Positions 1-4,793 of a stretch of DNA of 5,196 bases are shown here, one piece after another. The notes beneath the pieces are model-generated. The model searched no databases. It was not told where the DNA came from and saw nothing but the letters and a program-made list of their open reading frames with translations. Every line of letters starts with the position of its first letter. Positions within the stretch are counted from its first letter, which is position 1. Source of the DNA: Massilia sp. GTDB lineage: Bacteria; Pseudomonadota; Gammaproteobacteria; Burkholderiales; Burkholderiaceae_D. The position numbers and the translations under genes are program-made. The DNA lies in NCBI GenBank assembly GCA_003520365.1, contig DOUW01000071.1, positions 401 through 5,596 of the forward strand. The letters are read 5' to 3'.

Positions 1-28
1 TTCGTGAAGCGAGGCGCTTTCATGACGG

Positions 29-52
29 ACCCGTATCGATGGCGATACGGGT
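29..52. repeat. Perfect 10-bp inverted repeat with ATGG loop
   Basis: The arms ACCCGTATCG (29-38) and CGATACGGGT (43-52) are perfectly complementary around a 4-nt loop, giving a stable stem in RNA. No T-run follows on the plus strand, so it is not a standard intrinsic terminator. It may be the 3' hairpin of a gene lying to the left. Two frames are open from base 1 into this region (stops near 60 and 66), but neither peptide is recognisable, so no upstream gene is called. Confidence 0.45.
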
Positions 53-177
53 TGGACCGTGAATGAGCTCGACAGTTCACTGCTCATCCATAGCGAACGG
101 TGACAGCGCCGAATAATTTCTATTCGAAAACCGTATTACTTTATTTGTATTCCGTATAGCTTTTCGGACTTAGTCCC

Positions 178-207
178 TTGTGATTTTGCGCTGCAACATG
201 CTAGAGT
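178..207 (+). promoter_or_regulatory. Probable lysC promoter (extended -10)
   Basis: A -35-like TTGTGA (178-183) lies 18 bp before a -10-like TAGAGT (202-207). The -10 is preceded by TG at 199-200, giving an extended -10 (TGnTAGAGT). Each hexamer matches the sigma70 consensus at 4 of 6 positions. Transcription would start near 214 and leave a leader of about 37 nt before lysC. No lysine riboswitch can fit in such a short leader. Confidence 0.5.
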
Positions 208-230
208 AAGTATCCCCTTTGATCCTTCAC

Positions 231-244
231 AAGCTGGAAAGCTT
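231..244 (+). promoter_or_regulatory. lysC ribosome binding site inside a small hairpin
   Basis: AAGCT (231-235) and AGCTT (240-244) can pair around a GGAA tetraloop of GNRA type. The only purine-rich Shine-Dalgarno-like stretch before the lysC ATG is GGAAAG at 236-241, ending 9 nt from the start codon. The core of the site would therefore sit in the loop. Whether the short stem affects initiation is not shown by the sequence. Confidence 0.4.
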
Positions 245-250
245 ACAGTT

Positions 251-1498
251 ATGGCTTTAATTGTCCACAAATACGGTGGTACGTCGATGGGCTCGACGGA
301 CCGTATCAAGAACGTTGCGGCCCGCGTCGCCAAGTGGCATGACGCCGGGCACAAAATCGTCGTGGTGCCGTCGGCGATGTCGGGCGAGACCAACCGCCTG
401 ATCGGTCTTGCCAAGGAAATCATGCCGCAGCCGGATCCGCGCGAACTGGACATGATCGCCTCGACCGGCGAACAGGTGTCGGTCGGCCTGCTGGCGATGG
501 CGCTGCTGGCGATCGGCAAGGACGCCGTGTCCTACACCGGCTGGCAGGCCGGCATCCGCACCGACTCCGCCTTCACCAAGGCGCGCATCCAGTCGATCGA
601 CGACTCGCGCGTGCGTGCCGACCTCGACGCGGGTAAGATCGTCATCATCACCGGCTTCCAGGGCGTGGACGAAGAGGGCAATATCTCGACCCTGGGCCGC
701 GGCGGCTCGGACACCTCGGCCGTGGCGATCGCCGCGGCGCTGAAGGCCGACGAATGCCTGATCTACACCGACGTCGACGGCGTCTACACCACCGACCCGC
801 GCGTGGTGGACGAGGCGCGCCGCCTGGAGAAGATTACGTTCGAGGAAATGCTGGAACTGGCCTCGCTCGGCTCGAAGGTGCTGCAGACGCGCTCGGTCGA
901 GTTCGCCGGTAACTACCAGGTCCCGACGCGCGTGCTGTCGTCGCTGACCGACCCCCTGATGCCGCTGGCCGAGGAAGCCAGTTCGGGCACCCTGATTTCG
1001 TTTGAGGAAGAAACCAACATGGAACAAGCCGTCATCTCCGGTATCGCATTCACCCGTGATGAAGCCAAGATCACTGTCCTGGGCGTGCAGGACAGGCCCG
1101 GCGTCGCATTCCACATCCTGGGCCCGATCTCGGACGCCAACATCGAAGTGGATATGATCATCCAGAACCAGTCGGTGGACGGCAAGACCGACTTCACCTT
1201 CACCGTCTCGCGCAACGACTACCAGCGTGCCCTGGCCGTGCTGGAAGGCGAACGCGAAGCGCTCGGCTACACCCGCATCCTGGGCGACGCCAAGGTGTCG
1301 AAGGTGTCGGCGGTGGGCGTGGGCATGCGCAGCCACGTCGGCGTCGCCTCGCAGATGTTCCGCACGCTGGCGGACGAGGGCATCAACATCATGATGATCT
1401 CGACCTCCGAGATCAAGATTTCCGTCCTGATCGACGAGAAATACATGGAGCTGGCCGTCCGTGCCCTCCATAAAGCTTTTGATCTGGAGCAAGCTTAA
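251..1498 (+). CDS. lysC: Aspartate kinase (aspartokinase), ACT-domain regulated
   Basis: Phosphorylates L-aspartate with ATP to 4-aspartyl phosphate, the first step of the cytoplasmic pathway to lysine, threonine, methionine and diaminopimelate. The 415-residue product begins with the kinase signature KYGGTS (residues 7-12). STGEQVS (71-77), GRGGSDTSA (149-157) and YTDVDGVYTTDPR (172-184) follow, forming the aspartate- and ATP-binding amino acid kinase fold. Two ACT domains occupy roughly residues 265-410, with the typical STSEIKISV near 384-392, so feedback inhibition by lysine and/or threonine is expected from the family. Length fits the monofunctional betaproteobacterial enzyme; there is no homoserine dehydrogenase fusion. 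The ATG at 251 gives the canonical MALIVHKYGG N-terminus. Effector specificity cannot be read from sequence alone. Confidence 0.97.
   Translation: MALIVHKYGGTSMGSTDRIKNVAARVAKWHDAGHKIVVVPSAMSGETNRLIGLAKEIMPQPDPRELDMIASTGEQVSVGLLAMALLAIGKDAVSYTGWQAGIRTDSAFTKARIQSIDDSRVRADLDAGKIVIITGFQGVDEEGNISTLGRGGSDTSAVAIAAALKADECLIYTDVDGVYTTDPRVVDEARRLEKITFEEMLELASLGSKVLQTRSVEFAGNYQVPTRVLSSLTDPLMPLAEEASSGTLISFEEETNMEQAVISGIAFTRDEAKITVLGVQDRPGVAFHILGPISDANIEVDMIIQNQSVDGKTDFTFTVSRNDYQRALAVLEGEREALGYTRILGDAKVSKVSAVGVGMRSHVGVASQMFRTLADEGINIMMISTSEIKISVLIDEKYMELAVRALHKAFDLEQA
1004..1021 (+). promoter_or_regulatory. Candidate internal ribosome binding site and start for a LysC beta subunit
   Basis: GAGGA (1004-1008) precedes an in-frame ATG at 1019-1021 (Met257 of LysC) by 10 nt. 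Translation from here would give a 159-residue protein starting MEQAVISGIAF and containing only the two ACT domains. In Bacillus subtilis and Corynebacterium glutamicum, lysC makes a beta subunit from an internal start at the equivalent place, giving an alpha2beta2 enzyme. The position and resemblance are seen; use of this start here is inferred. Confidence 0.4.
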
Positions 1499-1505
1499 CT
1501 TTTTT
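1473..1505 (+). terminator. Weak candidate lysC terminator
   Basis: Two copies of the self-complementary AAGCTT (1473-1478 and 1491-1496) can form a 6-bp stem with a 12-nt loop. Six T residues follow at 1500-1505. The stem is AT-rich and overlaps the lysC stop codon region, so termination would be inefficient and some transcripts may continue into the tRNA gene. Confidence 0.25.
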
Positions 1506-1526
1506 CAAAAATTTGGCCGCGCTTCC

Positions 1527-1555
1527 TTGACCAAATGAGGTGTGGCCATTAATAT
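1527..1555 (+). promoter_or_regulatory. sigma70 promoter of the tRNA-Ser gene
   Basis: TTGACC (1527-1532, 5 of 6 matches to the -35 consensus) is separated by exactly 17 bp from TAATAT (1550-1555, 4 of 6 matches to the -10). The predicted start is near 1562, giving a 5' leader of about 37 nt to be removed by RNase P. The discriminator after the -10 is GC-rich (GCGTGC), as in stable RNA promoters under stringent control; that regulation is an inference. Confidence 0.7.
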
Positions 1556-1598
1556 GCGTGCACTCAGCGACAACGAGCAACATTGTTAAGAGCTGACT

Positions 1599-1692
1599 GG
1601 AGGCGTGGCCGAGTGGCCGAAGGCACTTCCCTGCTAAGGAAGCATACGGGCTTAAACCTGTATCGTGGGTTCGAATCCCACCGCCTCCGCCA
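1599..1692 (+). tRNA. tRNA-Ser(GCU), class II, CCA encoded
   Basis: Complete serine tRNA that reads AGC and AGU codons. The acceptor stem pairs GGAGGCG (1599-1605) with CGCCTCC (1682-1688), followed by discriminator G1689 and an encoded CCA (1690-1692). The anticodon stem CTTCC/GGAAG encloses the loop CTGCTAA with anticodon GCT at 1633-1635. The long variable arm, ATACGGG paired with CCTGTAT (one G-T pair) around a short loop, is diagnostic of a class II tRNA. The T-arm is GTGGG-TTCGAAT-CCCAC. It has its own promoter upstream and a strong terminator 13 nt after the CCA. Confidence 0.97.
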
Positions 1693-1704
1693 AGTTACAA
1701 AGAG

Positions 1705-1733
1705 AAAGCCACCGAAAGGTGGCTTTTTCTTTT
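1705..1733 (+). terminator. Intrinsic terminator of tRNA-Ser
   Basis: A 9-bp stem AAAGCCACC (1705-1713) / GGTGGCTTT (1718-1726) with a GAAA tetraloop is followed by a T-rich tail (TTCTTTT). This is a textbook rho-independent terminator just after the tRNA. Read on the minus strand, the hairpin is followed by a pyrimidine-rich CTCTTTG, so it might also stop leftward transcription from the tad operon, less efficiently. Confidence 0.88.
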
Positions 1734-1805
1734 GTAAGCGCAGCCCGCGGTAGGTGGGCGAATCCCTGTTCGATCTTGCGTGAAGCCACCGAAAGGTGGC
1801 TTTTT
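1706..1805. repeat. Direct repeat of the terminator, 77 bp apart, with T-arm-like spacer
   Basis: A 23-nt sequence is identical at 1706-1728 and 1783-1805 and covers the whole hairpin plus the first T residues. Within the spacer, GTGGGCGAATCCC (1754-1766) equals the tRNA T-arm segment at 1665-1679 with its two T residues (1670-1671) missing. This suggests a decayed partial duplication of the tRNA 3' end and terminator. The spacer does not fold as a tRNA. Confidence 0.6.
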
Positions 1806-1806
1806 T
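1783..1806 (+). terminator. Second tandem intrinsic terminator
   Basis: AAGCCACC (1783-1790) and GGTGGCTT (1795-1802) form a stem with the same GAAA loop as the previous terminator, followed by six T residues (1801-1806). Orientation and T-run favour plus-strand termination. It also lies only 22 bp beyond the stop codon of the last leftward tad gene, although on that strand it lacks a good U-tract. Confidence 0.8.
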
Positions 1807-1828
1807 GTACTCCATCCCGAAACCTGCA

Positions 1829-2395
1829 TCACAGCGCCGGCGTCTCTCCACCCCTGTACCCCAGGCTTTGCGCCGGAACCACCGTCTGCGCGCGAGGCAA
1901 GCCGAGCAGCCGGAGATCGATCAGCGGGAACAGCGTCTCGTAGGGCACCCGCTTGCAGTTTGCCGATGCGCCGGGCTGGCAGACCTGCACGCGGATGAAG
2001 CGGATACAGTTTCCGGCGTGCGGGTTTGCGAGGCAGTTGAGGCGGTTCGTTGCCGGATCCGCGGGCAGCGCGGTCACCGGCTGAAGGTCGAGCGTGTTTC
2101 CCGTGCCAGGCGAGACCGACAGGTATTCCAGCCTCAGGTGTTCGAAGGTGATCGGTGCGCCAAGGACGAGGTTGCCGTTCCTGTCCTGGAACAGCGCCTG
2201 TTTTCGGATCGTATCGCGCGAGGTCTGGTCGAAAGGAAAGTCCATGGCCAGGACGGCCGCCCGTCTGGTGACTTCCTGCAGCGTATTGCACAGGTAGATA
2301 AGGCGCGCTATCTCGAGTACGCCGAATATCAGGCTGAAGAAGACGAGAACGAGAAGAGCGAACTCGACAGCGGCCACGCCGCCCTGTTTCTTCAT
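1829..2395 (-). CDS. TadE-like pilus assembly protein (minor pseudopilin), cysteine-rich
   Basis: TadE-family minor pseudopilin expected to act with the Tad/Flp pilus machine at the inner membrane. The 188-residue product starts MKKQGG/VAAVEFALL, a short basic leader whose Gly6 is followed by Glu at mature +5 (Glu11), the pattern cut by a Tad prepilin peptidase. One hydrophobic helix spans about residues 10-34, then EIARLIYLCNTLQEVTRRAA, the typical TadE continuation. The rest should be periplasmic and carries C121, C130, C139 and C147, spaced as two possible disulfides. It is the third gene of the operon, 31 bp after the preceding stop. The ATG at 2395 has no clear Shine-Dalgarno sequence; an in-frame ATG at 2440, overlapping the gene before it, would add 15 residues and is less likely. 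Exact role is unknown. Confidence 0.85.
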   Translation of the reverse strand: MKKQGGVAAVEFALLVLVFFSLIFGVLEIARLIYLCNTLQEVTRRAAVLAMDFPFDQTSRDTIRKQALFQDRNGNLVLGAPITFEHLRLEYLSVSPGTGNTLDLQPVTALPADPATNRLNCLANPHAGNCIRFIRVQVCQPGASANCKRVPYETLFPLIDLRLLGLPRAQTVVPAQSLGYRGGETPAL

Positions 2396-2426
2396 CCATG
2401 CGCCGCGCGCGCATGACGGCCGGCGA

Positions 2427-2930
2427 TCAGCGTCCCACATAGCGCATCGACACCTGGGTAATGATGGGAAGGCCGTCGAGGCCCGCGACGGGGCCGGTGA
2501 ACGGGGCAAGGAAGGGATCGCTGACGGTCATGACCAAGCTCGCCCTGACGTCGACAGGCGTCAAGGTGGCGTTGTTGCAGCTCAATCTGGTCAAGGTGGT
2601 CGCGCTGGCAGGGAATCTGTACCAGCAGTCCACCGCAGGCGCGAGTGTCGCCCGCGTCATTTCATCGAAATCTTCCGTTTCCCAGCCGATGATGCGTTCC
2701 GCGAGATCTTCCGCGCCGCCCGCCCTGATATGCGCGAGCGGCAGCGTCGCCATGGCGAGTGAAGCGTCATGCACGGCTTTCTGGGCAACGGTGTAGTACC
2801 AGAAATACCTTCCGAAAAAAAGAATGAAGGCCAGCAGCGGCACCAGGATCAGGGTAATGATGATTGCCGCCTCCACGGCAACGGAGCCGTCCTGACGGCG
2901 GACGCTGATCGAGCGATAAAGACCTGTCAT
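2427..2930 (-). CDS. TadE-like pilus assembly protein (minor pseudopilin)
   Basis: A 167-residue TadE/TadF-type minor pseudopilin. The leader MTGLYRSISVRRQDG ends in Gly15, followed by SVAVE with Glu20 at mature +5, as in substrates of the Tad prepilin peptidase. A hydrophobic helix covers about residues 18-40 (AAIIITLILVPLLAFILFFG), then YTVAQKAVHDAS, similar to the post-helix segment of TadE proteins. Two cysteines, C102 and C118, may form one disulfide in the periplasmic part. The reading frame is open far upstream, but the start at 2930 is supported by three points: the ATGA overlap with the TadG-like gene stop, a GGAG site at 2939-2942 spaced 8 nt, and the leader motif. Translational coupling to the upstream gene is likely. 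TadE and TadF cannot be told apart here. Confidence 0.88.
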   Translation of the reverse strand: MTGLYRSISVRRQDGSVAVEAAIIITLILVPLLAFILFFGRYFWYYTVAQKAVHDASLAMATLPLAHIRAGGAEDLAERIIGWETEDFDEMTRATLAPAVDCWYRFPASATTLTRLSCNNATLTPVDVRASLVMTVSDPFLAPFTGPVAGLDGLPIITQVSMRYVGR

Positions 2931-4399
2931 TGGTATAGCTCCACTTGTCCAACAAGCGCTTCTTCCTTGGCGAGGCCGGCAAACTCCGCAAACAGACTGT
3001 CCTCGCTGGCCTTGACCGTCATATAGAACTTGCCGATCGCCAGGGCCTCCGCCGTTGCCGGCGCGCCTGCGTCGACCGGGCAGCGCAGCAGGGGAATGTT
3101 CAGGATCCGGCGGTCGGCCACGCCTTTGAGTCCCCCGGACGGGGACAGACTGAAACTGCTGGTCTTGGCAGGGACCGACGAGGGATAGGTGTTCTTCGGT
3201 TTCGGCGTGCCGGGCTTGTACAGCTTTTGCCAGTCCGTGGTCGTGGCGTTGAAGGTGGAATACGGTTCCGCAGCCGAATACTTGGCTGCCCTGGTGTTGA
3301 TCCACAGCGGGCCCCACTTGTCCGCTGTCGTTCCGGTATCGGCCGAGTCCAGCTCGGCGATGGTGAACAGCTTGGTGCTGGCTGTCGCCTCGGCCGCTCC
3401 CTGTCCCGCCGGCTTGTCCTCCATCCAGGTGATGGCGTTCGTGGCGGTCGAGACCGTGTATTCCATCACATTGGTGTCGGGCGGGGCACCGGTCGAGGTG
3501 CACGGCGCGGTGTAGCTACCGAAGCGGGAATTGAGCTGGGCAAACAGGCCTGCGAGGGGGAAGTCATGTTCGACCGTGAGATTTCCGCCGGTTACCCGCG
3601 ACATGGCCATCGTGCCGGTACAGACGAAGGGCCGGAGGACATCCAGCCTCGTTTTCACTGAGCCGCCCGGCTTTCCTGGCGGCGCCATCGGATTGACGAG
3701 GAAATGCGCCCCTTTCGCATTGCTGTCGTGATTCAGCCGCATCAGGTTATAGCTGACGCCGCGACGAAATCCATATTCGACCAGTTCCGTATCCCGCTCC
3801 TTGATCGCCGTATCGGACATGGCGCAAATCGCCAACGGGTTGACATTGATCGTCGAACGGCCGGCAACCGCGCGGGCGCCGGTCCGGGCAGTGGCGCTGG
3901 CGGATGGGAGTACCTGGAGCAGCGCCATGTGCACGAGGCCATGGTCGTCCGCGAGGCGGCCGGTGTCGACTTCGACATAGAACAGGTTCCGCGCCTGTCC
4001 TTGTGCTTCTGCGCCGTCGAGCCATGCCTCGCCATCGGGGGCGGCGCCGAACCTGAGCGCATTCGGCAACCAGACGACGCCGGCGGTGTTGTAGTCATAC
4101 AGGGCGTTCCTGGCAGCCGACTGGGCCGCGGCATTCGCGGCCCGCTGGATGCCGGCCGCAGTGCCGTCGAGTTCGGCTGCTGCGGAAAGCGCCACGGCGT
4201 CCGCCAGCGCCTGCAACTCGACCTTGCGGTTATAGACCCTGCCGAGATCGATCGCCAGGCCGCAAAAGCCGAGCATGACGAGAATCAGCGCCGCCGTCAT
4301 CACGGCAAAGGCGCCGCGCTGACGCCGGAGCGGCATGCTGGCCGGCCGGGAGCGGATGCCTGCAGGACGCGTCCTCATGTGATGGCCTAGCTTGAACAT
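2927..4399 (-). CDS. TadG-like Tad/Flp pilus assembly protein
   Basis: A 490-residue protein with the N-terminal TadG-like segment: a basic stretch (PLRRQRG, 23-29), a hydrophobic helix at about 31-50 (AFAVMTAALILVMLGFCGLA) and then IDLGRVYNRKVELQALADAVALSAA, the conserved post-helix part of TadE/TadG proteins. The Gly29 site has Met, not Glu, at +5, so it is probably an uncleaved membrane anchor. The remaining ~440 residues should be periplasmic, with C192, C260, C300 and C440. Near the end, RRILNIPLLRCPV followed by IGKFYMTVKASEDSLFAEFAGL resembles the C-termini of betaproteobacterial TadG-related proteins. I see no von Willebrand A MIDAS motif (DxSxS), found in some TadG proteins. It is first in the operon and overlaps the next gene by 4 bp. 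The ATG at 4399 was chosen for its strong ribosome site; a TTG at 4414 is unlikely. Confidence 0.85.
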   Translation of the reverse strand: MFKLGHHMRTRPAGIRSRPASMPLRRQRGAFAVMTAALILVMLGFCGLAIDLGRVYNRKVELQALADAVALSAAAELDGTAAGIQRAANAAAQSAARNALYDYNTAGVVWLPNALRFGAAPDGEAWLDGAEAQGQARNLFYVEVDTGRLADDHGLVHMALLQVLPSASATARTGARAVAGRSTINVNPLAICAMSDTAIKERDTELVEYGFRRGVSYNLMRLNHDSNAKGAHFLVNPMAPPGKPGGSVKTRLDVLRPFVCTGTMAMSRVTGGNLTVEHDFPLAGLFAQLNSRFGSYTAPCTSTGAPPDTNVMEYTVSTATNAITWMEDKPAGQGAAEATASTKLFTIAELDSADTGTTADKWGPLWINTRAAKYSAAEPYSTFNATTTDWQKLYKPGTPKPKNTYPSSVPAKTSSFSLSPSGGLKGVADRRILNIPLLRCPVDAGAPATAEALAIGKFYMTVKASEDSLFAEFAGLAKEEALVGQVELYQ

Positions 4400-4404
4400 T
4401 GCTG

Positions 4405-4412
4405 CCTCTCCC
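4405..4412 (-). promoter_or_regulatory. Strong ribosome binding site of the TadG-like gene
   Basis: On the minus strand GGGAGAGG (4412 to 4405) lies 5 nt before the ATG at 4399. It fixes the start codon and rules out the longer frame, whose TTG would overlap this site. Confidence 0.75.
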
Positions 4413-4444
4413 AAAAAATGCCCGCAAAACCTTGCATCGAAACA

Positions 4445-4450
4445 ATTTTA
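4445..4450 (-). promoter_or_regulatory. Possible -10 element of the tad operon
   Basis: On the minus strand TAAAAT matches the sigma70 -10 at 5 of 6 positions and would place the start near 4438, about 38 nt before the TadG-like ATG. The only -35-like hexamer at usable distance (TTTTGA, 15 bp upstream) is poor, so an activator or another sigma factor may be needed. Confidence 0.3.
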
Positions 4451-4475
4451 TGGTTGAGTTGTCGCTCAAAATTGA

Positions 4476-4487
4476 GATTGCGCAATC
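4476..4487. repeat. 12-bp perfect palindrome, candidate operator
   Basis: GATTGCGCAATC is a perfect palindrome about 26 bp upstream of the possible tad -10. It adjoins a second inverted repeat, CTCAA-AA-TTGAG at 4465-4476. The size suits binding of a dimeric regulator such as a helix-turn-helix protein, but no regulator gene is visible in the window. Confidence 0.4.
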
Positions 4488-4544
4488 AAATGAGGCACAA
4501 GTGGTCAATCGTCGAATTGAGCCACAGCCAAAAGGAGAGGTTTA

Positions 4545-4575
4545 AGGAAAATCAGTTCAATCGTGATTATTTCCT
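4545..4575. repeat. Imperfect inverted repeat
   Basis: AGGAAA (4545-4550) pairs with TTTCCT (4570-4575). The stem can extend through ATCA/TGAT with a 2-nt bulge, leaving a 9-nt loop. No T-run follows on either strand, so it is not called a terminator. Confidence 0.3.
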
Positions 4576-4598
4576 GATCGCTTAGATCTCGATGGGGA

Positions 4599-4619
4599 TG
4601 TTCGTCATCTTCACGAACA
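4599..4619. repeat. 7-bp inverted repeat with 7-bp spacer
   Basis: TGTTCGT (4599-4605) and ACGAACA (4613-4619) are perfect complements separated by 7 bp. The centre-to-centre spacing of 14 bp is compatible with a transcription factor site in the tssF upstream region, but this is not proven. Confidence 0.35.
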
Positions 4620-4677
4620 GCAGCCGCCGCGACAGGATGTCGTCGACGGGCTACCGCCGCCGCGAACGAAGCGGAGG

Positions 4678-4710
4678 CGCTCGCGTGCACGGCCGGAGTA
4701 CATGCGAGCG
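4678..4710. repeat. 10-bp GC-rich hairpin upstream of tssF
   Basis: CGCTCGCGTG (4678-4687) pairs with CATGCGAGCG (4701-4710) with a single G-T pair around a 13-nt loop. The stem would be very stable in an RNA reading toward tssF. It lacks a downstream U-tract, so it is more likely an operator or a structured 5' leader than a terminator. Confidence 0.45.
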
Positions 4711-4793
4711 GGCTGTTTGGCGCCTGTCAATGTCTGCAAAGGAGCGCGATGGGAGCATACATCTTGGTCTTCAGCAATTTTTGCGGAGAACGT

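Larger units (their letters stand above)
4413..4793. promoter_or_regulatory. Divergent intergenic region between the tad operon and tssF
   Basis: About 380 bp without a convincing gene. The left half (to about 4600) is AT-rich and should hold the leftward tad promoter. The right half is GC-rich and packed with inverted repeats in front of tssF. TTGAG or its complement CTCAA occurs at 4454, 4465, 4472 and 4517 in alternating orientation. I could not find a good sigma70 pair or a sigma54 (GG-N10-GC) site for tssF, so its promoter is unplaced. Confidence 0.5.

Noticed and set aside
208..250. Lysine riboswitch in the lysC leader
   Set aside because: The leader from the predicted start is only about 37 nt, and even the full upstream region shows none of the multi-helix architecture of an L box.
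257..1492. Very long open frame antisense to the whole of lysC (411 codons)
   Set aside because: It is a shadow caused by GC-rich third positions of lysC. Its translation is rich in His, Arg, Asp and Val with no recognisable domain, while the sense strand is an unmistakable aspartokinase.
1741..1782. Possible second tRNA between the two terminators (GTTCGATC resembles a T-loop)
   Set aside because: The flanking bases CCCTG and TTGCG do not pair, and there is no acceptor, D or anticodon arm; at most a decayed T-arm fragment.
1564..1851. Minus-strand frame across the tRNA and terminators (contains RRRWDSNPRYRF)
   Set aside because: It is the antisense translation of a tRNA-Ser and hairpins, a familiar false gene call in databases.
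2931..3503. Upstream extension of the first TadE-like frame to 3503
   Set aside because: This part lies inside the TadG-like gene in another frame and has no protein character. The real start is the ATG of the ATGA overlap at 2930.
4450..4545. 31-codon plus-strand frame starting MVELSLKIEIAQ
   Set aside because: The peptide looks protein-like, but there is no Shine-Dalgarno sequence before its ATG, it overlaps the likely tad promoter, and I recognise no family. Conservation would be needed to revive it.
4718..4736. Possible sigma54 promoter (TGGC...CTGC) before tssF
   Set aside because: The GG and GC elements are not separated by the required 10 bases, so the match to the -24/-12 consensus fails.
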